From: an uncultured Coriobacteriia bacterium
GTDB taxonomy: Bacteria > Actinomycetota > Coriobacteriia > Coriobacteriales > QAMH01
NCBI GenBank assembly: GCA_902493755.1
Contig: CABURF010000038.1
Coordinates: forward strand, 1-8,194
Direction of reading: 5' to 3'
Length of the DNA: 8,194 nucleotides
Shown here: positions 1 through 5,028 of the stretch, piece after piece
Position numbering within the stretch: position 1 is the first letter of the stretch
Layout: every line of letters begins with the position of its first letter
Notes under the pieces: model-generated
What the model was told of the DNA's origin: nothing
Database searches by the model: none
The model's input: the letters and a program-made list of their open reading frames with translations, nothing else
Translations under genes and position numbers: made by a program

Positions 1-1
1 C

Positions 2-733
2 GTCGCCGTACTCGGTGCCAACGGATCGGGCAAGTCGACGCTGGCCAAGCACATTAATGCGTTGCTCACGCCCACGAGCGGGCGTGTCACGGTAGGCGGC
101 CTCGACACGCGTGATGAGCACAGTGTCTCTGCCATCCGCGAGAGCGCGGGCATGGTGTTCCAGAATCCCGACAACCAGGCTGTCGCCTCCGTCGTGCGCG
201 ATGATGTCGCCTTCGGCCCGGAAAATCTTGGCCTTGCGCCCGATGAGATTCGCACGCGTGTCGAAGAGGCACTCGCGACCGTTGCCATGCAAGATCATGC
301 GCTTGATGAAATCGAGAGCTTATCCGGTGGCCAAAAGCAGCGCATTGCCATAGCTGGCGTGCTGGCCATGCGTCCGCAGATTCTCATCCTCGATGAGCCA
401 GGCGCCATGCTCGACGCGCGTGGCAGGCGCGGCATCACACGCGTGGCCCACGAGCTCAATGCCGATGGAATGACCGTCGTGCTCATCACGCACTTCATGG
501 AGGACGCGCTCAATGCCGATAAAGTCGTCGTGCTCGATCGCGGACGCATCGCACTCGAGGGTATGCCCGATGAGGTCTTCACCGATGCTGCTGCGCTGCG
601 TGCGTTGCGTCTCGAGCTGCCGTTCTCGATTCAGCTTGCGGAGGACCTACGCGCGCGAGGCATCGAGGTCGGGATGGGGCTTTCCGAGGAAAAGCTGGAG
701 GAGGAGCTGTGCCAATTGCTTTCGAACAGGTGA
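2..733 (+). CDS. ecfA1: ECF transporter ATP-binding subunit, EcfA1 type (5' end outside window)
   Basis: ATPase of an energy-coupling-factor importer. With EcfA2 it forms the cytoplasmic ATPase pair that drives the EcfT membrane subunit and a substrate-binding S protein for a vitamin or metal. The frame is already open at base 2 and 243 codons are visible. Roughly the first 30 residues of a normal EcfA are missing, including the A-loop. Seen in order: Walker A GANGSGKST (14-40), Q-loop VFQNPDNQ (Q codon 161-163), ABC signature LSGGQKQR (from 320), Walker B ILILDEP with the catalytic Glu at 395-397, and the switch His in LITHFMED (491-493). The GxNGSGKST and NPDNQ motifs are typical of EcfA1/CbiO1. 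The residue after DEP is Gly (DEPGAMLD) where most members have Thr. A TTG at 62 could look like a start but lies after Walker A, so it is not the real one. The C-terminus overlaps the next gene by 25 bp, implying translational coupling. Substrate unknown. Confidence 0.93.
   Translation, partial: VAVLGANGSGKSTLAKHINALLTPTSGRVTVGGLDTRDEHSVSAIRESAGMVFQNPDNQAVASVVRDDVAFGPENLGLAPDEIRTRVEEALATVAMQDHALDEIESLSGGQKQRIAIAGVLAMRPQILILDEPGAMLDARGRRGITRVAHELNADGMTVVLITHFMEDALNADKVVVLDRGRIALEGMPDEVFTDAAALRALRLELPFSIQLAEDLRARGIEVGMGLSEEKLEEELCQLLSNR
697..706 (+). promoter_or_regulatory. Strong Shine-Dalgarno inside ecfA1 that sets the GTG start of ecfA2
   Basis: GGAGGAGGAG lies within the ecfA1 coding sequence, 2-7 nt before the GTG at 709 depending on which GGAGG is used. 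It explains how ecfA2 can start 25 bp before ecfA1 ends, and it supports coupled, roughly stoichiometric synthesis of the two ATPases. The purines also encode the Glu-rich end of EcfA1, so part of the match is dictated by coding. Confidence 0.6.
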
Positions 734-1554
734 GCTTTTCCTACGATGACGAGCGTGACGCCCTCCAGAGCATCGATTTCGTCGTGGAGGATGGCGAGTT
801 CCTGGGCATCATTGGTCACACTGGCTCGGGTAAGTCGACGCTCGTGCAGCTCATGAACGCCCTGCTCGTCCCCACATCTGGTTGCGTGCTCGTGGATGGC
901 CTCGACACGCGCGAGCGCAAGCTGCGTCGCGAAGTGCGCACGAAGGTCGGCTTGGCTTTCCAATATCCCGAGACGCAGCTTTTTGCCAACACGGTTGCCG
1001 AGGACGTCGCTTTCGGCCCCCGCAACTTGGGGTTATCTGATGACGAGGTTAATCGACGCGTGCGAGAGGCGCTCGAGCACGTGGGGTTGGATTACGACGC
1101 CATCGCGCAACGAAGTCCCTTCGACCTTTCGGGTGGTCAGCAGCGCCGCGTGGCACTTGCCGGCATACTCGCGATGGAGCCGAGCGTGCTCGTGCTCGAC
1201 GAGCCTGCTGCTGGTATGGACCCGGCGACGGTGGATGAGATTCGCAGTTACCTGCGCGACCTCAACGATCGGGGTCTCACCATCGTGCTCGTCTCGCATT
1301 CGATGGATGATGTCGCCGAGCTCTGCTCGCGCATCATCGTGCTCGATCATGGCGTGCTGCACATGCAGGGAACACCCGCCGAGCTGTTCACGGCGCAAAA
1401 CGCCACCGAGCTGCGCCGCATCAACCTTGACGTGCCCCGCGCTACGAAGTTTGCCCTAGAATTGACACAGCGCGGGCTCGTATTGCCCGAGCCCATTCTC
1501 GATGAGCAGCAGCTTGTCGAGGTGCTCGTCGCGCTGCGCGAAAGAAACGAATGA
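709..1554 (+). CDS. ecfA2: ECF transporter ATP-binding subunit, EcfA2 type
   Basis: Second ATPase of the ECF importer, 281 aa, a normal length for the family. The GTG start at 709 lies inside the end of ecfA1. It is chosen because GGAGGAGGAG ends just upstream (697-706) and because MPIAFEQVSFSY is the expected start of the first beta strand. Seen: Walker A GHTGSGKST (residues 36-44), which is characteristic of EcfA2; Q-loop AFQYPETQ (Q85); signature LSGGQ (140-144); Walker B VLVLDEP (E165); D-loop with D171; and switch His197 in VSHSMDD. The C-terminal 60 residues match the helical dimerisation tail of ECF ATPases in character. DEPAAGMDP replaces the usual DEPTAGLDP, so both ATPases here lack the Thr after DEP. 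All catalytic residues are intact. An ecfT gene often follows directly, but here a non-coding gap and an unrelated gene follow, so EcfT must be upstream or elsewhere. Confidence 0.94.
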   Translation: MPIAFEQVSFSYDDERDALQSIDFVVEDGEFLGIIGHTGSGKSTLVQLMNALLVPTSGCVLVDGLDTRERKLRREVRTKVGLAFQYPETQLFANTVAEDVAFGPRNLGLSDDEVNRRVREALEHVGLDYDAIAQRSPFDLSGGQQRRVALAGILAMEPSVLVLDEPAAGMDPATVDEIRSYLRDLNDRGLTIVLVSHSMDDVAELCSRIIVLDHGVLHMQGTPAELFTAQNATELRRINLDVPRATKFALELTQRGLVLPEPILDEQQLVEVLVALRERNE

Positions 1555-1593
1555 GATGAGGAAAGACGTGGCAGCCCTCATGTCGTCATCTAG

Positions 1594-1632
1594 GGGACTG
1601 GGACAAATGACCTGTCCCCTTGTCCCAGTCCC
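1594..1632. repeat. Perfect 13-bp palindrome, REP-like candidate or terminator of ecfA2
   Basis: GGGACTGGGACAA (1594-1606) is perfectly repeated in inverse as TTGTCCCAGTCCC (1620-1632) around a 13-nt loop. A second, smaller hairpin is possible inside it: GGGACA (1600-1605) with TGTCCC (1613-1618). The GTCCC unit thus occurs repeatedly in both orientations, which is more elaborate than a plain terminator. No T-run follows the stem, so intrinsic termination by the classical mechanism is not supported, although the stem could still stop transcription or protect the ecfA2 mRNA 3' end. It lies between ecfA2 and the next gene. REP elements mobilised by RAYT (Y1-type) transposases have this size and location, but copy number cannot be tested in one window. 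Confidence 0.6.
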
Positions 1633-1652
1633 GCCCACCACGCCCGTCGAAT

Positions 1653-1659
1653 AAGGAGG
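1653..1659 (+). promoter_or_regulatory. Shine-Dalgarno of the small unknown gene; start codon ambiguous
   Basis: AAGGAGG lies only 3 nt before the ATG at 1663 but 9 nt before the in-frame ATG at 1669. The second spacing is closer to optimal, so the protein may begin MPQISPEL rather than MTMPQISPEL. The difference is two residues. Confidence 0.6.
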
Positions 1660-1662
1660 CAC

Positions 1663-2070
1663 ATGACCATGCCGCAGATTTCGCCAGAGCTCGATCAGCT
1701 TTCGATTGCGCTCATTCAGACAGCGATTGACATGCTCGACGTGCATGATGACGTTCCCGTCATGCTTGCGGTGGATTGCGATGACGAGCTCTTAACCTTC
1801 GAGGACGACACGCCTGATGGCTGCTATCGTGCTGCTCGTGAGCAGGTGCGTTCCTATGGCAAGGACTGCACGCGCTATGCGTTGCTCACCCAGGGCTTCG
1901 TTCAGGAAGACGAGACCGATTCCGGTCAGCCGGCGCTGCTCTTCGAGTTTGGCGAGCGCGGTATGGACTGCGCCTGGAGCGGTTTCATGCTCTACCGCCG
2001 CGATGAGGATGGTCACATCGAGGTGAGTGACCCCATGCCTGCAGGCGAGGAAGAGCTTCTCTTCGGATAA
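1663..2070 (+). CDS. Small acidic protein of unknown function
   Basis: A 135-aa (or 133-aa if translation starts at 1669) soluble protein that I do not recognise. It has a strong Shine-Dalgarno, codon use like its neighbours and a clear TAA stop, so it is probably a real gene. It is rich in Asp and Glu throughout. The N-terminal third is probably helical (ISPELDQLSIALIQTAIDML). Next comes an alternating stretch VPVMLAVDCDDELLTFEDD that looks like a beta hairpin, then a helix around YRAAREQVRSYG, and further predicted strands (TRYALLTQGFV, PALLFEFGERG, SGFMLYRRDED). It ends in the acidic tail EEELLFG. Three cysteines (in VDCDD, KDCTR and MDCAW) are spread out and do not form an obvious metal site. 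There is no signal peptide or membrane segment. An alpha+beta fold is an inference from pattern. Palindromic elements flank the gene on both sides, so it may be transcribed alone. No function can be assigned. Confidence 0.75.
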   Translation: MTMPQISPELDQLSIALIQTAIDMLDVHDDVPVMLAVDCDDELLTFEDDTPDGCYRAAREQVRSYGKDCTRYALLTQGFVQEDETDSGQPALLFEFGERGMDCAWSGFMLYRRDEDGHIEVSDPMPAGEEELLFG

Positions 2071-2078
2071 TGCGCTGC

Positions 2079-2247
2079 GACTGGGCGACGGGCGACTGGA
2101 GGCATCTCGAGCAGACGTACGACGAGTGCGATGCGGTTTTGCGAGGACTGTCTGAGCGCGCGGGCTATGCGCGTGAGTTCCGCAGCGGCATCGCGCGAGA
2201 CGTGGGTCGGGTGCGAGAGCAAGCCTCCAGTCGCCCGTCGCCCAGTC
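2079..2247. repeat. 169-bp element with perfect 25-bp terminal inverted repeats (MITE/REP-like candidate)
   Basis: The left arm (2079-2103, beginning GACTGGGCGACGGGCGACTG) is matched without mismatch by its reverse complement in the right arm (2223-2247, ending GTCGCCCAGTC). The arms enclose 119 bp of non-palindromic GC-rich sequence. Each arm contains a direct repeat of GGGCGAC (2083-2089 and 2090-2096). The element fills most of the gap between the small unknown gene (stop at 2070) and typA (start at 2340). No clear target-site duplication was found: ATAATG occurs on both sides (2067-2072 and 2259-2264) but not at the element ends. The inside has no recognisable gene. It could be a non-autonomous transposable element, a dispersed intergenic repeat or a long RNA hairpin. 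The perfect arm match suggests either recent origin or selection on pairing. Confidence 0.65.
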
Positions 2248-2292
2248 CCTCCATTCCCATAATGAAATGCTGCGCGAGCGCATCAAGCGTGG

Positions 2293-2320
2293 TATCCTGC
2301 AAGGCTGTACGAAATACAGC
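2293..2320 (+). promoter_or_regulatory. Possible typA promoter -10 and 5'-leader hairpin
   Basis: TATCCT (2293-2298) is a tolerable -10 box, but no convincing -35 is seen at the expected distance. Just downstream, GCTGTA (2304-2309) and TACAGC (2315-2320) form a perfect 6-bp stem around CGAAA. A transcript from this -10 would start near the hairpin, so it could be an operator or a leader structure. The hairpin ends 19 nt before the typA ATG. Between them only a weak Shine-Dalgarno (GGGA, 2328-2331) is visible, so leader structure could influence translation. This is suggestive only. Confidence 0.3.
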
Positions 2321-2339
2321 TGACAACGGGATAACGCAC

Positions 2340-4163
2340 ATGCTTCAAGAAAACATCCGTAACATTGCCATCATTGCGCACGTCGATCACGGCAAGACCA
2401 CTCTTGTCGATCGTTTGTTGCAGGCCGCCGGCATCTTCCGCGAGAACCAGCAGGTCGAGGAGCGTGTTCTGGACTCTAACGATCAGGAACGCGAGCGTGG
2501 CATCACGATTCTCTCCAAGAACGTCTCCATCCGCTACAAAGATGTGAAGATCAATGTCATTGACACGCCGGGCCACGCCGACTTCGGTGGCGAGGTCGAG
2601 CGTGTGCTCAAGATGGCCGATGGCGTCTTGCTGCTGGTCGACGCTTTCGAGGGTCCCATGCCGCAGACGCGCTTCGTTCTCAAACATGCCCTTAGCCTCA
2701 ATCTGGTGCCCATCGTTGTCATCAATAAGATCGATCGTCCGGGTGCACGTCCCGACGAAGTCCTCGACGAGGTCTTCGAGCTCATGCTCGAACTGGGCGC
2801 AAGCGATGAGCAGCTCGATTTCACGACTGTCTATGCAAGCGCAATGAACGGCTATGCACGTCTCGATCCGGACGATGACAACATGGATATGCTGCCGCTG
2901 CTCGATACCATCCTCGAACACATTCCGGCACCCGACGTCGATCCGGACGGTCCCGTTGCCATGCAAATCTGCACGGTCGACCATTCTGAGTACGTGGGGC
3001 GCATCGGCACGGGACGCCTGTTCTCTGGCTCCATTGAAGCCGGTCAGCAGGTGCTTGTCCTCAAGAACAATGGTACCGATCGCTATGAAACCACCATCAA
3101 GCACCTTTATACCTTTGAGGCTCTTGGCCGCGAGGAAGCGCAAAATGCGGTGGCGGGTGACATCATCGCCATCGTCGGCGTGGATGACGCTGACGTGGGC
3201 GACGTGGTGACCGACATCGAGAACCCCGTCGAAATGGAGCCCATCGAGGTCGAGGAGCCGACGCTCTCGGTCATCTTCGAGGCGTCCTCGAGCCCGCTCG
3301 TGGGCAAAGAGGGCGACATCGTTGGTGGCCGCCAGCTCAAGGAGCGCCTTATGCGCGAGGGCGAGGCCAACATTTCGATGCGCATCGAGGAGCTCGAGGA
3401 CAAAAGCGGCATCGAAGTCGCCGGTCGTGGCATCCTGCATCTCTCCGTGCTCATGGAGACCATGCGCCGGGAGGGCTATGAGTTCCAGGTTGGGCGTCCG
3501 CGCGTGCTCTACAAGACGATTGATGGCGTGAAGATGGAGCCCATCGAGGATGCGTCGGTCGAGACTCCCGAGGAGTACTCTGGCAAGATCATCGAGCTCT
3601 TTGGCACAGCTGGTGGCGAGATGACCAACATGACCACGCATCAAGACCAGACGGTGCTTTCCTTCAAGATCCCGACGCGCGGCATTATGGGCCTGCGCAC
3701 CAAGATTCTCAACGCAAGTCACGGCGAGGCCATCTTCAGCCATCGTTTCGCCGAGTACGGCCCTATGCGCGGCGAGCTGGGCATGCGCAAGAACGGCGCC
3801 ATGGTCGCCATGCATTCCGACAAGGCCGTTGCCTATGCGCTCGATACGCTGCAGCAGCGTGGTACGCTCTACGTCGAGCCTGGTGACGAGTGCTACGAGG
3901 GTATGATCGTGGGCGAGAACGCCAAGGAAGGCGACATGGACGTAAACGTGTCGAAGACCAAGCAGCTCGGCAACCAGCGTGCGTCGAGCGCTGACAAGGC
4001 CATCATGCTCACGCCTCCGGTCAAGTTTACACTCGAGGAAGCGCTCGAGTATATTGCCGATGACGAGCTCGTCGAGATCACTCCCAAATCGATCCGCCTG
4101 CGCAAGCGCACGCTCGATAAGATTGGAAGAAAGAAGGAACGCGCCCGTGCATTGGGCAAATAG
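2340..4163 (+). CDS. typA: Ribosome-associated translational GTPase BipA/TypA
   Basis: A 607-aa translation-factor GTPase that binds 70S ribosomes and helps 50S assembly and stress or low-temperature growth in other bacteria. The length matches the family (about 605-615). The G domain shows G1 AHVDHGKT (residues 13-20), switch I with RGIT (53-56), G3 DTPGH (75-79, including the catalytic His79), G4 NKID (129-132) and G5 around SAMNG (167-171). EF-G-like domains II, III and V follow to about residue 480. Next comes the BipA-specific C-terminal domain with SKTKQLGNQR (538-547) and a basic tail (IRLRKRTLDKIGRKKERAR). The start at 2340 is chosen because MLQENIRNIAIIAHVDHGKT is the canonical N-terminus. 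The frame stays open upstream to 2070, but that 90-residue extension crosses the inverted-repeat element and is not expected in the family. All GTPase motifs are intact. The next gene begins 13 nt after the stop. Confidence 0.97.
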   Translation: MLQENIRNIAIIAHVDHGKTTLVDRLLQAAGIFRENQQVEERVLDSNDQERERGITILSKNVSIRYKDVKINVIDTPGHADFGGEVERVLKMADGVLLLVDAFEGPMPQTRFVLKHALSLNLVPIVVINKIDRPGARPDEVLDEVFELMLELGASDEQLDFTTVYASAMNGYARLDPDDDNMDMLPLLDTILEHIPAPDVDPDGPVAMQICTVDHSEYVGRIGTGRLFSGSIEAGQQVLVLKNNGTDRYETTIKHLYTFEALGREEAQNAVAGDIIAIVGVDDADVGDVVTDIENPVEMEPIEVEEPTLSVIFEASSSPLVGKEGDIVGGRQLKERLMREGEANISMRIEELEDKSGIEVAGRGILHLSVLMETMRREGYEFQVGRPRVLYKTIDGVKMEPIEDASVETPEEYSGKIIELFGTAGGEMTNMTTHQDQTVLSFKIPTRGIMGLRTKILNASHGEAIFSHRFAEYGPMRGELGMRKNGAMVAMHSDKAVAYALDTLQQRGTLYVEPGDECYEGMIVGENAKEGDMDVNVSKTKQLGNQRASSADKAIMLTPPVKFTLEEALEYIADDELVEITPKSIRLRKRTLDKIGRKKERARALGK

Positions 4164-4176
4164 TTAAGGAGCCACC

Positions 4177-4956
4177 ATGACTCAGGAACTGCTTCGTCTC
4201 CATGACGCAAAAGTAAAGATGGACGGTCGTGTGATCCTCGACGTCGATGACTTCGTCATTAACCAGGGAGAGCACATCGTCGTGCTTGGTCCCAATGGCT
4301 CGGGCAAGTCGACACTCGTCAAACTGCTCACCAAGGAAATCGAGCCGGTCTGGCGTGAGACGCCGCCGGTGCTCTTCATGGGTCAACCCGACCCCTCCGA
4401 GGAGACCCTCATCGAGACGGTCGGTCTCGTATCCACCGACGTGCAGGAGCGCATGATGGTGCACCGCACGGTGTTCGACATCGTGCTCGGCGGCTTCTTC
4501 GGAAGCGTCGGCGTGCCCTTCCACATCGGTGCTTCCGACGAACAGGTCGAGCAGGCTCGCCAGGCCATTCGCGAGATTGGCATCCCGTCGCTGTCCGAGC
4601 GTGACATGCTCACGCTTTCCACGGGTCAGGCGCGTCGTGCGCTCATCGCCCGTGCGCTTATCAACGGTCCCGCGTTGCTTATCTTCGACGAGCCGACGCT
4701 CGGCCTTGACCCCGAGGGTGCCTGGAACATGCGCCAGTCGCTGTCCGCGCTGGCCAAGGCTGGCCACACGGTTCTTGTCATCACGCATAACGTCGGCGAC
4801 ATCATGCCGGAGTTCGAGCGCGTGGTCATGCTGCAGGATGCGCACATTGTCGCCGATGGTCCCAAGGAAGAGGTCCTCACGACGCAGAAGCTGCGTCACC
4901 TGTTTGGCGTGCCCATCACGCTTGTCGAAATGGATGGGCGCTATCACCTGCAGTAG
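4177..4956 (+). CDS. Stand-alone ABC ATPase, YlmA/ModF-like
   Basis: A 259-aa cytoplasmic ABC ATP-binding protein. The start is supported by AAGGAG (4166-4171) 5 nt before the ATG. Seen: Walker A GPNGSGKST (residues 38-46), TVGLVSTDVQERM (81-93), signature LSTGQ (147-151), Walker B ALLIFDEP with Glu172, D-loop Asp178 (GLDPEG) and switch His204 (VITHN). The GLVS...LQ-type segment after a long insert is characteristic of the soluble YlmA/ModF/PhrA-like group, which is known or suspected to work without membrane partners. Consistent with this, no permease or binding protein is nearby. The signature is LSTGQ rather than LSGGQ. With only 13 nt between typA and this gene, the two are probably co-transcribed, which hints at a translation- or stress-linked role but does not prove it. 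A molybdate or siderophore transporter ATPase is the main alternative, and substrate is unknown. Confidence 0.9.
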   Translation: MTQELLRLHDAKVKMDGRVILDVDDFVINQGEHIVVLGPNGSGKSTLVKLLTKEIEPVWRETPPVLFMGQPDPSEETLIETVGLVSTDVQERMMVHRTVFDIVLGGFFGSVGVPFHIGASDEQVEQARQAIREIGIPSLSERDMLTLSTGQARRALIARALINGPALLIFDEPTLGLDPEGAWNMRQSLSALAKAGHTVLVITHNVGDIMPEFERVVMLQDAHIVADGPKEEVLTTQKLRHLFGVPITLVEMDGRYHLQ

Positions 4957-4960
4957 TCTT

Positions 4961-4988
4961 TTGGAGTCATAGACAGTTACGATAAAAT
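4961..4988 (+). promoter_or_regulatory. Candidate promoter for the M28-like gene
   Basis: TTGGAG (4961-4966) and TAAAAT (4983-4988) are separated by 16 bp and resemble sigma-A -35 and -10 boxes. They lie in a locally AT-rich stretch (about 4975-5005) that stands out from the GC-rich surroundings and begins right after the ABC ATPase stop at 4956. Transcription would start near 4995, giving a leader of about 35 nt before the ATG at 5029. Unverified. Confidence 0.5.
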
Positions 4989-5016
4989 AGACCAATTAAC
5001 GAACTTGCAGTAACTG
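4974..5016. promoter_or_regulatory. 7-bp inverted repeat spanning the -10 and leader
   Basis: CAGTTAC (4974-4980) is repeated in inverse as GTAACTG (5010-5016), 29 bp apart, bracketing the candidate -10 box and the leader. The right copy also sits in the short palindrome CAGTAACTG (5008-5016), immediately before the Shine-Dalgarno GGAGGAG (5016-5022). It could be an operator pair or a leader stem that hides the ribosome site. A 7-bp match can also occur by chance. Confidence 0.25.
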
Positions 5017-5028
5017 GAGGAGAGCCAC

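Noticed and set aside
62..64. TTG as the start of the first ECF ATPase
   Set aside because: The same frame is open to base 2 and encodes Walker A upstream of the TTG, so the gene begins outside the window.
2067..2264. ATAATG on both sides of the 169-bp element as a target-site duplication
   Set aside because: The copies are not adjacent to the element ends (6 and 11 bp away), and the left copy contains the stop codon of the preceding gene, so coincidence is more likely.
1792..2286. Open frame on the - strand spanning the small gene and the inverted repeat
   Set aside because: It is created by GC-rich palindromic arms being open in both directions. It has no good ribosome site and overlaps a better supported gene.
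2070..2339. In-frame 90-residue N-terminal extension of TypA from the ATG at 2070
   Set aside because: It runs through both arms of the inverted-repeat element, has no family counterpart, and the canonical TypA N-terminus starts at 2340.
2283..3815. Long open frame of 510 codons on the - strand inside typA
   Set aside because: It is the complement of a conserved, clearly coding gene. The composition (His, Asp and Leu rich) is typical of an antisense shadow in GC-rich DNA, and no domain is recognisable.
4078..4995. Open frame of 305 codons on the - strand across the ABC ATPase
   Set aside because: It overlaps a gene with all ABC motifs on the + strand and has no recognisable protein features.
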